Below, in pieces: positions 53,957 to 61,866 of a DNA stretch of 64,000 nt (the first letter of the stretch is position 1; every line of letters begins with the position of its first letter). The translations under genes were made by a program, and so were the position numbers. The DNA is from Mycolicibacterium iranicum (lineage in GTDB: Bacteria > Actinomycetota > Actinomycetes > Mycobacteriales > Mycobacteriaceae). The notes under the pieces are model-generated. The model made no database searches. It was not told where the DNA came from and saw nothing but the letters and a program-made list of their open reading frames with translations. The DNA is taken from positions 434,001-498,000 of the forward strand of contig NZ_JACHVU010000004.1 of assembly GCF_014190915.1 (NCBI RefSeq), read 5' to 3'.

Positions 53957-54847
53957 CTACAGGAGGTTCCGGCCGAGGAACTCGGTGACGGCGCAGCCGA
54001 AGGCGTCGTTGTCGTCGCCGGCGATCATGTGTCCGGTGCCGGATACGTCGACGGTCTCGGCGTGGGGAACCAGTTGCTTGAACTCGTCGACGGTGGCTTG
54101 GGAGACCACGTCGGACAAGAGGCCCCTTACGAGAAGTGTTGGGGCATTGACCCGTCGGGCTCCGTCGATCAGCAGGTGGCTGATTGCGTCGAATTGCTCC
54201 GTTCCCGTGGTCGATTCGTCGCGGAGAAAGTCGAAGTTGGAGTGAATGAATGCCGGGTCCCACCGCCAGATCCAGCGGCCGTCGTGACGCTGCCGTAGCA
54301 CCTTGCGCAGGCCGTCGACGTTGGCCGGGCGCGAGCGATGGGGGTTGTACGCGGCGATCACCTCTGCGGCGTCAGAGAGGGTGCTAAAGCCATCGGGATG
54401 TGCGGCCATGAACGTCACCACGCGACGGGCGCCCTGGAATTCAAGTCGCGGGGTGACGTCGACCAGGACGACCGCCGCCCACGACGCCCCGGATGTCAAC
54501 AGATGCGTGCCGAGCACGGTCATGCCCCCAAGGGATGCACCTACGACCGCAGGGGCGGTATAGGCGCTGAAGTGCTCGCGCACGGCGAGAAGATCGGTCG
54601 CGAGTCGCTCGAGGTCGTACCTGCCGGCTGGGTCCCAGTCGCTGTCGCCGTGACCGCGGGTGTCGTAGGCGACGACTGTGTATCCGCATGCGTGGAGGCG
54701 ACGCGCTGAAGCGCTCCACGCGTGCCGGTTCTGGCCGCCGCCGTGCAGGAGCAGCACGACGGGACGGGCGTCCCCGTGGTCGTAGCAGTCGGCGGCCAGG
54801 GTGATCCCGTCCTGGGTTCGGACCCGATGCTGCACGGCGGAGGTCAT
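53957..54847 (-). CDS. Alpha/beta hydrolase (serine nucleophile)
   Basis: 296-residue alpha/beta hydrolase: oxyanion-hole HGGGQNRHAW, nucleophile elbow VVGASLGGMTVLG with Ser, acid in LLVRGLLSDVVS, and His in GTGHMIAGDDND. Probably an esterase or C-C hydrolase; substrate unknown. GGAAGG lies 4 nt before ATG 54847. It is the last gene of a run P450, thioesterase, hydrolase on the minus strand. Confidence 0.85.
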   Translation of the reverse strand: MTSAVQHRVRTQDGITLAADCYDHGDARPVVLLLHGGGQNRHAWSASARRLHACGYTVVAYDTRGHGDSDWDPAGRYDLERLATDLLAVREHFSAYTAPAVVGASLGGMTVLGTHLLTSGASWAAVVLVDVTPRLEFQGARRVVTFMAAHPDGFSTLSDAAEVIAAYNPHRSRPANVDGLRKVLRQRHDGRWIWRWDPAFIHSNFDFLRDESTTGTEQFDAISHLLIDGARRVNAPTLLVRGLLSDVVSQATVDEFKQLVPHAETVDVSGTGHMIAGDDNDAFGCAVTEFLGRNLL

Positions 54848-54905
54848 GACACCTTCCTGGCAAGATCGGAGTCCGCCCGAAGCGTGCGACCGGCTACAAG
54901 CACCT

Positions 54906-55355
54906 TCATTGTGCGTTGCCCGCGGCGTTCACGATCGTGACCGTGCCCTGGGCTACGCAGACGGCTTTGTCTCCGTTGCTGATGTCGATGCGCGCTACTC
55001 CACTGCGCTTGCCCAGTGACACGATGTCGGTGACGGCGACACACACCCCGCTGGACACGGGTCGCAGCAGGTTCAGCTTGAATTCGGTGGTGGCGACCCA
55101 TGATCCGGCCGGAATGACGGGGTAGAACACGACTCCGAGACAGTGGTCGACCATCGCCGATAGACATCCGCCGTGCAGGGTACCGAAGGGTGTGAGCAGT
55201 TCGGCGCGGGTTTCCATCTCTGCCACCAGCCGACCGGCGGCGAGTTCGGTGTGCCGAAAGCTCAGGAACGTCGACAGTCCACCCGCCGTGTTCGCCGATC
55301 TGAGCAGCTGGTCGGCGATCTGCTCATCGAAGTGCGCGAATGTCACTGCCACCAC
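54906..55355 (-). CDS. PaaI/hotdog-fold acyl-CoA thioesterase
   Basis: 149-residue hotdog-fold thioesterase with the PaaI core ELLTPFGTLHGGCLSAMVDHCLGVVFYPV (catalytic-Asp region MVD) and WVATTEFKLNLLRPVSSG. It probably hydrolyses an acyl-CoA made or used by the neighbouring enzymes. GTG 55355 follows AGGAGAAAGGGG; the upstream in-frame sequence belongs to a decayed relic and is not counted as part of this gene. Confidence 0.82.
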   Translation of the reverse strand: MVAVTFAHFDEQIADQLLRSANTAGGLSTFLSFRHTELAAGRLVAEMETRAELLTPFGTLHGGCLSAMVDHCLGVVFYPVIPAGSWVATTEFKLNLLRPVSSGVCVAVTDIVSLGKRSGVARIDISNGDKAVCVAQGTVTIVNAAGNAQ

Positions 55356-55361
55356 CAAGCC

Positions 55362-55540
55362 CCTTTCTCCTGTCCGGTCATGGGTTCGATCACCGTTCGA
55401 GCCTGCGAATCGTTTGAGCATGTCGCCGAATGCGCCGAATCCGCCGACGTCGCCGTGCGCGGCGGAGGGCTCGACCTCGACGGCGATGGACCTGGCCGTC
55501 GCGGTGAAGCACACGACGCGTCGTCGAAAAGGGGCACGGG
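55362..55540 (-). pseudogene. C-terminal relic of a second thioesterase
   Basis: The stretch between the P450 stop and the thioesterase start is open in frame and encodes VVCFTATARSIAVEVEPSAA, then HGDV..FGAFGDMLKRF. This mirrors the C-terminus of the thioesterase at 59723-60238 (FTASAVFIVV...FAAHGDVSAFGDLLEQF). It has no start region of its own and looks like the tail of a lost paralogue left by a deletion. Confidence 0.6.
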
Positions 55541-56737
55541 CTAGACCGGTGTGGTCCAAGTGATGGGCAGCGATGTGTAGCCGCGGATCGGCCCGGACCG
55601 CAGCCGCCGCGCCGATTCAAGATCGACCTCCCAGTCAGGCACCCTGTCCAACAACGCATCCAGAGCGATGCGGGCCTCCATCCGCGCCAGCGCCGCACCC
55701 AGACAGAAGTGAATGCCGCGACCGAAGGCGACCTGGTGCTCACTGGTGCGCTCGATGTCGAACACGTCCGGATCGGGGAAGGCACGCTCGTCGCGGTTGG
55801 CCGACCCGAACAACAGCAGCACCTTCTCACCTTGACGCATCGTCGTCTCGTGCAGGGTGACGTCGCAGGTCAGGGTTCGTGAAAGTCCCTGTGCAGGTGA
55901 GTCGTAACGCAGCAACTCCTCGACCGCAGGCCCCAACAGTGTTCGATCGGCGGCCAGGCGTCGGCGGGTTTGCCGATGCTGGGCCAGCACGACCGCGGAG
56001 TTCCCCAGCAGATTGGTGGTGGTCTCGTAGCCCGCGACGAGCAGCAGCGCGCAGAAGCCGAGGACTTCCTCGTCGGTCAGTCCGATCCCGTCGACTGTGG
56101 CGTTGGCCAACGCCGACATCAGGTCCTCGCGGGGGTTCTTGCGGCGGTCGGCGAGAAAGTCGGTGAAGTAGGCGTAGATCGCGGCGGCGGCGGTCAGTGC
56201 GTCGGTGGTTTGTCCGTGGTTGACGTCGACCTGGACCAGTTGGCTCGACCACACTCGGAACTGATCACGATCCGTGGCGGGAACGCCGAGCAGATCGGCG
56301 ATCACCGCGGCAGGCAAGATCGCGGCGAAGTCGGTCACGAAGTCCGCTGACCCCGACCCCTCGTCGAGCCGCTCGAACAACTCCGCGGCCATCTGTGTGA
56401 TGGCGCCCTGCAGCCCGGCCACCCGCCGGGGAGTGAACGCCCGGCTCACCAGGGCACGCAACTGGTCGTGGCGCGGAGGGTCCATCACGATCATCATCGG
56501 CAGGAACGAGCCGATGAAGTCCGATCCCGGCGGGGTGGGGAAGATGCCGTCCACCGAGGAGTACGTGCCGTGATCCAGTGCTGCGGCCTGGACGTCGGCG
56601 TGCCGGCTCAACACCCAGGTATGGGATTCCTCGGCGCGGTACACCGGAGCCGCGTCACGCAATAACCGATACGTCGGATAGGGGTCGTTGAGGATCGTGG
56701 CGTCGAACGGGTCGTAACGAATCTGCACCGAGACCAC
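55541..56737 (-). CDS. Cytochrome P450
   Basis: 398-residue soluble bacterial P450. It has the I-helix oxygen-binding motif LLLVAGYETTTNLLG, the K-helix ExxR in AVEELLRYDSP, and the haem loop AFGRGIHFCLGAALARME with the axial Cys near residue 345. It hydroxylates an unknown (probably lipid, terpenoid or steroid) substrate with ferredoxin partners not encoded nearby. GTG 56737 is preceded by AGGAGG at 4 nt; in-frame ATGs just upstream lack that. It is divergent from the tetR at 56811 with a palindrome between. Confidence 0.94.
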   Translation of the reverse strand: MVSVQIRYDPFDATILNDPYPTYRLLRDAAPVYRAEESHTWVLSRHADVQAAALDHGTYSSVDGIFPTPPGSDFIGSFLPMMIVMDPPRHDQLRALVSRAFTPRRVAGLQGAITQMAAELFERLDEGSGSADFVTDFAAILPAAVIADLLGVPATDRDQFRVWSSQLVQVDVNHGQTTDALTAAAAIYAYFTDFLADRRKNPREDLMSALANATVDGIGLTDEEVLGFCALLLVAGYETTTNLLGNSAVVLAQHRQTRRRLAADRTLLGPAVEELLRYDSPAQGLSRTLTCDVTLHETTMRQGEKVLLLFGSANRDERAFPDPDVFDIERTSEHQVAFGRGIHFCLGAALARMEARIALDALLDRVPDWEVDLESARRLRSGPIRGYTSLPITWTTPV

Positions 56738-56763
56738 AAGACCTCCTACCATCAAAGTAACGA

Positions 56764-56788
56764 CGGTTTAGACTGGCAGTCTAAACCG
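56764..56788. promoter_or_regulatory. Palindromic operator between P450 and tetR
   Basis: Perfect 11-bp arms CGGTTTAGACT and AGTCTAAACCG around GGC in the 73-bp divergent gap. Position and symmetry indicate the binding site of the TetR protein encoded at 56811, controlling both directions. Confidence 0.78.
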
Positions 56789-56810
56789 GCCGAACGGGAC
56801 AGGTGGGGCA

Positions 56811-57407
56811 ATGCGCAAGATTCCACGTCAGATCTCTGACCGGCTTCCCGCCGCGGCGGACTTGTTCGCCGAGAAGGGGCTCAACGACTCCAAGATCGAA
56901 GACGTCGCCGCGGTGACCGGTGTGCCGAAAGCGACGCTGTACTACTACTTCGCCGGCAAAGAGGACATCCTTGCCTTCCTGCTCGAAGACCTCCTCAAGG
57001 ACATCTCCGATGCCGTGACCACGATCGTGAACACCGACGGCACCGGTGCCGAACGCCTCGAACTCGTCATCCGCGCACAACTGCGGGCAATGGCGCAGCG
57101 GCCAGCGGTATGCCGTGCACTCATCGGCGAACTGGGACGAGCGGCCCGCATGCCGGCCATCGCCGAGATGATCAATACCGCCTACCAACAACCCGTCGAA
57201 ACTCTGCTCGTCGAAGGGGCCCGCGACGGATCCCTCGTCGCTCAGCCCGATGCACGATCGACGTCCATTGCGCTGTTCGGCGCGGTCACCATCAATGCAC
57301 TCATGTACCTGGTCACCGGTAACCACCTCGACGAGACGGTGGTCGCCGGCACCCTCAGCGCCGTCATGTTCGACGGCCTGCGCCCGCGCACAGGAGACCA
57401 GTCATGA
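56811..57407 (+). CDS. TetR-family regulator divergent from P450
   Basis: 198-residue TetR regulator with HTH SKIEDVAAVTGVPKATLYYYF near the N-terminus and the ligand domain following (ERLELVIRAQLRAMAQRP, WSVx-free helical end). It overlaps the start of the oxidoreductase gene by 4 bp (ATGA), so it is co-transcribed with it, and faces the P450 across a perfect palindrome. Probable local repressor of the P450-thioesterase-hydrolase run and of its own operon. Confidence 0.88.
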   Translation: MRKIPRQISDRLPAAADLFAEKGLNDSKIEDVAAVTGVPKATLYYYFAGKEDILAFLLEDLLKDISDAVTTIVNTDGTGAERLELVIRAQLRAMAQRPAVCRALIGELGRAARMPAIAEMINTAYQQPVETLLVEGARDGSLVAQPDARSTSIALFGAVTINALMYLVTGNHLDETVVAGTLSAVMFDGLRPRTGDQS

Positions 57408-58454
57408 GCACCTACGGCCTGTCGGTTCTCGGCGCGGATTTGAAGTCACTGGCCCAGACCGCCCAGGCCGCCGATGCGGCCGGGTTCGACGCCGTATGGG
57501 CCTCGGTAGTTCTACTCCCGGTCCGGATCGATCTCCATGGCCGCGATGGCCAACAGCACACAGAACTGCCGGATCGGTTCCTCCATTCTCTACGCCGTCG
57601 GCCGAAGCCCCCTGGTGCTGGCCACCGAGGCACGCGATCTCGACGAACTCTCCAACCGACGACTGGTACTCGGCATCGGCAACGGCACCAAACGGATGAT
57701 GAGCGACTGGCACGGCGTGCCCGACACCTCCGCACCCGCCCTGCGGATGGAAGAACTGGTGATGCTGCTGCGCCGGATATGGAACCTGCATGAAGGCCCG
57801 ATCCATCACGAGGGCCGTTTCTACAGAATGAATCTCACCCCGACCGGCGACGTGGGACCCTCCAGCCGGCCGATCCCGATCGTCACTGCCGGTGTCCGGC
57901 CCCGGATGTGCGAGGCGGCCGGGCGGGTGGCCGACGGCCTGGCCGGACATCCCCTGTTCACCACCACCTACGTCGAGGAGATCGTCCGGCCCGCTATCGC
58001 CCGGGGTGCCGCGCACACCGGCCGCGACCCCAATGACGTGGAAATCATTTCCATGGTGATGTGCGCCATCCACGACGACGCCGAGGTTGCCAGGCGCGAA
58101 CTGGCGCAGCAGATTGCGTTCTACTCCTCGGTCAAATCCTACGAGACGGTACTCGATGTGAACGGATTCGCCAGCGAAGGCCGAACCATCCGGGAAGCAT
58201 TCGCCCAGCGCGATTTCCCGGCGATGTTCGCCGCGGTGTCCGACGAGATGATCGACACCATGGGCGTCGCCGGGACGGCACACGAAGTCCGTGAACAACT
58301 GAGACGCTACGACGGCGTCCTCGACCACATCATGCTGTATTCACCGTCGGTCGGCATCGCTGCGGAACGCGTGCAGCAAAACGTCGACAGCATCATCGGG
58401 GAATGCTCGCCCGCCTCGATGTCGCGAGGGCGGTCCGGTCCACGTTCAACCTGA
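57404..58454 (+). pseudogene. LLM-class F420-dependent oxidoreductase with a frameshift
   Basis: Luciferase-like monooxygenase/F420 reductase. The start (STYGLSVLGADLKSLAQTAQ ... GFDAVWAS) is in one frame and the rest (EFYSRSGSISMAAMANSTQN ... through GVAGTAHEVREQLRRYDGV) in the next. Removing the single T at 57507 from CGGTAGTTC joins both into an uninterrupted protein of 349 residues. The reading after the break is fully conserved in character (VLGIGNGTKRMM, PIVTAGVRPRMCEAAGRVADG), so decay is recent or this is a base-calling error. Without repair only the first about 35 residues are native. Confidence 0.85.
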
Positions 58455-58502
58455 TCCACGCATTGCCGCCCACGTCGACCCGTCGCCGCGTCCGCGGCCG
58501 CA

Positions 58503-58976
58503 TCAGTGGCTCTGCCGCGCCGACCCCGCCGATGATTGCGTGGCGCTGTTGACGATGTTGACGATGTTGGCGTCGTCGGTGTCGGGGAGGTCATGGCGGA
58601 CCACGCGAACCCGTCCTTGAGGTAGGCAGGCCATGTAGCCGTGGCGCATGCCGTAGAGTTCCCACGCTGTCTGTTCAGTGTCGGGATCGACATCGATGCG
58701 ATGTCCGCGCGAGAAGCTCAGGTGTAGTCCTCCATCGTCGCTAGAACAGGCCTGGGTGCACACTGCGCCGGCGAGGTTCAGCAGTGGGCGTTCGTGGGTC
58801 GCGATCCTGAGGGGGTCAATGCGCACCGCCTCGATGGGGTAGGTGTCGACGGCCGGAAGGGTCAATAGCAGGGGGCAGGAGATGACGATTTCGTTGTAGT
58901 CATCGAAATCCAGAACCAGGCCGCCATGCAGCGAGAGGCGTTGTACGACAAGGTTTTCGATCCATTGGGTGTACAT
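58503..58976 (-). CDS. DUF6188-like hypothetical protein
   Basis: 157-residue protein resembling the mycobacterial DUF6188 group: WIENLVVQRLSLHGGLVLDFDDYNEIVIS, then LRIATHERPLLNLAGAVCTQACSSDDGGLHLSF and a C-terminal LPQGRVRVV. Function unknown. ATG 58976 is used; a longer frame begins at 58997. A palindrome with the same half-sites as the mmpL operator lies 62 bp upstream, so it is likely controlled by the same regulator. Confidence 0.7.
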   Translation of the reverse strand: MYTQWIENLVVQRLSLHGGLVLDFDDYNEIVISCPLLLTLPAVDTYPIEAVRIDPLRIATHERPLLNLAGAVCTQACSSDDGGLHLSFSRGHRIDVDPDTEQTAWELYGMRHGYMACLPQGRVRVVRHDLPDTDDANIVNIVNSATQSSAGSARQSH

Positions 58977-59032
58977 GGCAGTCTCTTTTCGACGCATCGT
59001 TGAGCCGTATCCCCAAAGAGTACGCTAAGTAG

Positions 59033-59054
59033 CGCTGCGATACCAGTAGTATCG
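59033..59054. promoter_or_regulatory. Operator upstream of the DUF6188-like gene
   Basis: CGATAC-CAGTA-GTATCG (59038-59054) repeats exactly the core half-sites and 5-bp spacing of the mmpL operator, and overlaps CGCTGCGATACC (59033-59044), a variant of the 12-mer also found at mmpL and at the thioesterase. It abuts the stop codon of the KstR-like tetR. Confidence 0.68.
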
Positions 59055-59726
59055 TTATCGGTTGGCGGTGGGCCGAGCGGCGTTGGTCACGACGCGCCTG
59101 GTGGCTCGGTCAATGCGGTCGCGGGTGTCGGCGGCTGTCGCGCGGTCGCCGCTGAAGGCCACGAGGTTGGCCAACCAGATGTCGGAGATGACCCCAGCGA
59201 CGTGCAGATCGGCGGGGGTGGGTTCGCCGCCCCTGAGCGTGCGGGCTAGCAGGATCTGGATCTCATCGGCCGCGCGGTCGAGTTCCGCGGCGGCGCGGGT
59301 GTCTGCGACGGCGAAGGCCCGTGTCATGGCCGTCGTCAGCCATGGGTCGCGCTGCCAGCGGTCATGCAGATGTGCGGTGAGCCGTTCGAGCCGTTCCAGC
59401 GGTGTGCCCTCACCACCCGCCCAGTCGCCGGCCGAGTCGAGTCGACGGAACTCGCGCGTCAGCGCTGCTACCAGCAAGTGGGTTTTCGCCGGGAAATAGC
59501 GGTAAAGCGTGCCGACGGCGATGCCGACCCGCTCGGCAACCGTCCGCATCTGAACCGCCTCGTAACCACCCGCCGCGGCCACGGCCAAAGCTGCATCCAG
59601 AATCGTTTCCCGGCGCCGTGCGGAGGCGCGTGAACGCGACGCGTTAGCGGCCCGCTTCTCTGTAGCGACCGAGTTCGCTTCCGAAGGCAGGGTTTTCCCG
59701 CGGCTGCGCGCCTGAGGGAAAGTCAT
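59055..59726 (-). CDS. KstR-like TetR-family regulator
   Basis: 223-residue TetR protein that closely resembles KstR, the mycobacterial repressor of cholesterol catabolism: GGYEAVQMRTVAERVGIAVG, TLYRYFPAKTHLLVAALTRE, LTTAMTRAFAVAD and ISDIWLANLVAF. KstR itself binds 3-oxo-cholestenoyl-CoA and recognises a different DNA motif, so this is a paralogue with its own targets. A basic N-terminal extension of about 35 residues precedes the HTH domain. ATG 59726 overlaps the thioesterase stop by 4 bp. Likely target: the CGATAC-type operators here. Confidence 0.88.
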   Translation of the reverse strand: MTFPQARSRGKTLPSEANSVATEKRAANASRSRASARRRETILDAALAVAAAGGYEAVQMRTVAERVGIAVGTLYRYFPAKTHLLVAALTREFRRLDSAGDWAGGEGTPLERLERLTAHLHDRWQRDPWLTTAMTRAFAVADTRAAAELDRAADEIQILLARTLRGGEPTPADLHVAGVISDIWLANLVAFSGDRATAADTRDRIDRATRRVVTNAARPTANR

Positions 59727-60238
59727 GACGGCCCCGGGTCCAGACCGCCGCGGCGCGAGAACTGCTCCAGAAGATCGCCGAAAGCGCTGACATCGCCGTG
59801 TGCGGCGAAGTGCTCAGGGCTGACGACAATGAACACTGCACTGGCGGTGAAGCGGGCGATCCCGCCCTCACCCGTGCCTGTCGCCGTGACATGCAGCGCC
59901 CGCCCTTCACGAGAGACGATGTGGGCAGTAATCCGGTGGGTCTGATGCAGCGGCACCGGCCGCAAATATTCGACCGTCAGGGTGCGGGTCACCGCCGGGG
60001 TGCCGGCGATCCACAACGTGAAGCCCAGGACGTCATCACAGGCGGCGGCCACTGCCCCGCCATGAGCCAGGCCCGGGGCTCCCATATGGCGCTCGTCGAA
60101 CGTCACATCGGTGTACACCGCGTCGCCGCTGCGATGCACCACCAACCGCAGTCCGTGGGGGTTGTCCGGGCCGCAACCCATGCAGGTCGTGGTGTGCGAG
60201 GGTAGCCGCTCCGGCGGCAACACGCTTTCGGGCACCAT
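59723..60238 (-). CDS. Hotdog-fold thioesterase in operon with the KstR-like regulator
   Basis: 171-residue hotdog-fold protein: CMGCGPDNPHGLRLVVHR near the N-terminus (as in PaaI/THEM4-type thioesterases), GAPGLAHGGAVAAACDDVLG with the catalytic Asp region, and VTRTLTVEYLRPVPLHQTHR. The C-terminus ends in AAHGDVSAFGDLLEQF, the motif also left behind as a relic at 55362-55540. ATG 60238 is preceded by GGAGGG. Forms a two-gene unit with the KstR-like tetR. Confidence 0.85.
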   Translation of the reverse strand: MVPESVLPPERLPSHTTTCMGCGPDNPHGLRLVVHRSGDAVYTDVTFDERHMGAPGLAHGGAVAAACDDVLGFTLWIAGTPAVTRTLTVEYLRPVPLHQTHRITAHIVSREGRALHVTATGTGEGGIARFTASAVFIVVSPEHFAAHGDVSAFGDLLEQFSRRGGLDPGPS

Positions 60239-60260
60239 CACCCTCCAATACGAGCGGTTT

Positions 60261-60272
60261 CGCTGCGCTACC
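60261..60272 (+). promoter_or_regulatory. Third copy of the mmpL/DUF6188 operator 12-mer
   Basis: CGCTGCGCTACC differs from the mmpL arm CGCTACGCTACC at one base and from the DUF6188 copy CGCTGCGATACC at one base. It lies 22 bp upstream of the thioesterase start in the same orientation relative to transcription. Not a full palindrome here. Confidence 0.5.
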
Positions 60273-60282
60273 GTTAGTACCA

Positions 60283-60300
60283 CACTGCTAGACTGCAGTG
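60283..60300. promoter_or_regulatory. Inverted repeat upstream of tetR 60339
   Basis: CACTGC-TAGACT-GCAGTG, perfect 6-bp arms, in the 100-bp gap between divergent thioesterase and tetR genes. Candidate operator of the TetR protein at 60339. Confidence 0.55.
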
Positions 60301-60338
60301 ACAGCATCGCGTGAAAGATCGGCCGCCGAGGTGAAAGA

Positions 60339-61031
60339 GTGAGCGACAGCCAGTCAGTGCCAGTCCCTGACGACGACGTGGACCCTCGGCGCATCCGGTC
60401 ACGCACCCGGCTGCTGGATGCTGCTGCAACGCTACTGAGCACCGGTGGGGTGGAAGCAGTCACTATCGATGCCGTCACCAAAGCATCCAAAGTGGCCCGA
60501 ACCACGCTGTACCGCCACTTCCACAGTTCGTCGCATTTACTCGCAGCCACGTTCGAACGCCTACTTCCACAAGTGACCACTCCGGCACCGACCAGCGGAC
60601 CCCTCCGTGAGCAGCTGATCGAATTGCTCAGCCGCCAAGCCGCACTCTTCAACGACGCACCGCTGCATGTCACGACACTCGCGTGGCTCTCATTGGGGCC
60701 CACCGGCTCCACTAACGAAGCGGATGAGCGCCACACATCCGGGGCGCTACGGGCCCGAGTCGTTGACCAGTACCGTCAACCATTTGACGCCATACTCACC
60801 AGCCCGAGAGCACAAGCCGAACTCGACGACTTCGACCGGGAACTGGCGCTCTGCCAACTCGTCGGACCACTCGCCTTCGCCCGAATGACCGGGCTTCGCA
60901 CCATCACTCACAATGACTGCGCGAACATCGTCGATGACTTCCTCGCCGCCCACCGCAAGACCGATAGCGACGCCAAAGAGTCGAAGATCGCCACCAAGAA
61001 GACGGGCCGCCCCGCGCGCTTAGCTCGCTAG
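60339..61031 (+). CDS. TetR-family regulator
   Basis: 230-residue TetR regulator starting GTG 60339. HTH: VEAVTIDAVTKASKVARTTLYRHFHSSSHLLAA. The C-terminal tail is Lys/Arg-rich (KESKIATKKTGRPARLAR), which could give extra DNA affinity. Divergent from the thioesterase-KstR-like operon across an inverted repeat. No co-transcribed neighbour is evident. Ligand and targets unknown. Confidence 0.85.
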   Translation: MSDSQSVPVPDDDVDPRRIRSRTRLLDAAATLLSTGGVEAVTIDAVTKASKVARTTLYRHFHSSSHLLAATFERLLPQVTTPAPTSGPLREQLIELLSRQAALFNDAPLHVTTLAWLSLGPTGSTNEADERHTSGALRARVVDQYRQPFDAILTSPRAQAELDDFDRELALCQLVGPLAFARMTGLRTITHNDCANIVDDFLAAHRKTDSDAKESKIATKKTGRPARLAR

Positions 61032-61533
61032 GCACAACGAAATCACAGCGTCCAGCCGGCTGGTCTTCGGGCCCTTTTCGCCTTCTCGCAAATCGCGTCG
61101 GCGATGGCATCGAAGGACCGTTCGTCGCCATCATCGGCGAGGCCGTGCGCGCAGATTCCATGGGCATCCGCGTGACGATTCGTGCCGGCAAAGTGAGTGC
61201 ACCACCTCAGTGTTCGGACCGCCGTTTCCCGCGTTGAGAACTCTTCCCCCTACGTCCGTGAGGTGTCTCGCGGGCAACCCCTCGCATCCGCGGTCTCGCA
61301 ATCCTTGGGACGCGGGGTGTCTGCGCCGCGGATCTTTATCCGGATATCGTCCGTCGTTAAGTGATCGTGCTTATTGGCAGAGGGGTCGAATTCCGAGTGG
61401 GGTGAATGCCCAAATCAGAGGTCTGTTCGAGGACGAGTTTGTTCGCTGCGTCGCAAGCGCTGGCTGTCGGTGTCTCTTGATAAGACTGTTGCGAGCTGAC
61501 TGCGTACCTGTGGTCAACAGGCAGGAGGATCCG
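61032..61533. other. 500-bp region without a supported gene
   Basis: No gene with start, ribosome-binding site and plausible protein. One open plus-strand frame ending near 61238 contains protein-like text (GDGIEGPFVAIIGEAVRADS, then MGIRVTIRAGKVSAPP) but no start and no family I recognise; it may be a relic. AT content rises toward 61330-61500. No repeats noticed. Confidence 0.4.
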
Positions 61534-61857
61534 ATGTACTTCAAGGTCACGGTCACTGGTGACGCCAACCGCTATCCCACGTGGGCCTTGTACGGCGACA
61601 ACCATGAGATGGTCGCCTGGGCAGGCGAAGGCTTCGAATCGCAAGCCAACGCCACCAGAGCGGCAAATGCCTTCAAGTCCGGCGGGTCCGCAGCACGGTA
61701 TGAGACATTCCAGGACGTCGGCGGAAGCTGGCGGTGGCGCGCATGGCGGTCGAGTGACAAAGTTGCCGCCTCAGGTGAGTCGTTCGCCAGCTCTTACAAC
61801 GCGGAGCGCGCCGCCGAGAACGTGCGGGCGAACGCGCCGTATGCGACTGGGCCCTGA
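61534..61857 (+). CDS. DUF1508 (YegP-like) protein
   Basis: 107-residue protein made of two tandem DUF1508-type repeats: VTGDANRYPTWALYGDNHEM ... ANAFKSGGSAARYETFQD, and GSWRWRAWRSSDKVAASGES ... RAAENVRANAP. The family (YegP/UPF0339) is widespread and of unknown function. AGGAGG lies 5 nt before the ATG; the long in-frame extension upstream is not used. It ends 9 bases before the TIGR02391-like gene. Confidence 0.85.
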   Translation: MYFKVTVTGDANRYPTWALYGDNHEMVAWAGEGFESQANATRAANAFKSGGSAARYETFQDVGGSWRWRAWRSSDKVAASGESFASSYNAERAAENVRANAPYATGP

Positions 61858-61866
61858 GCTGCGTAC

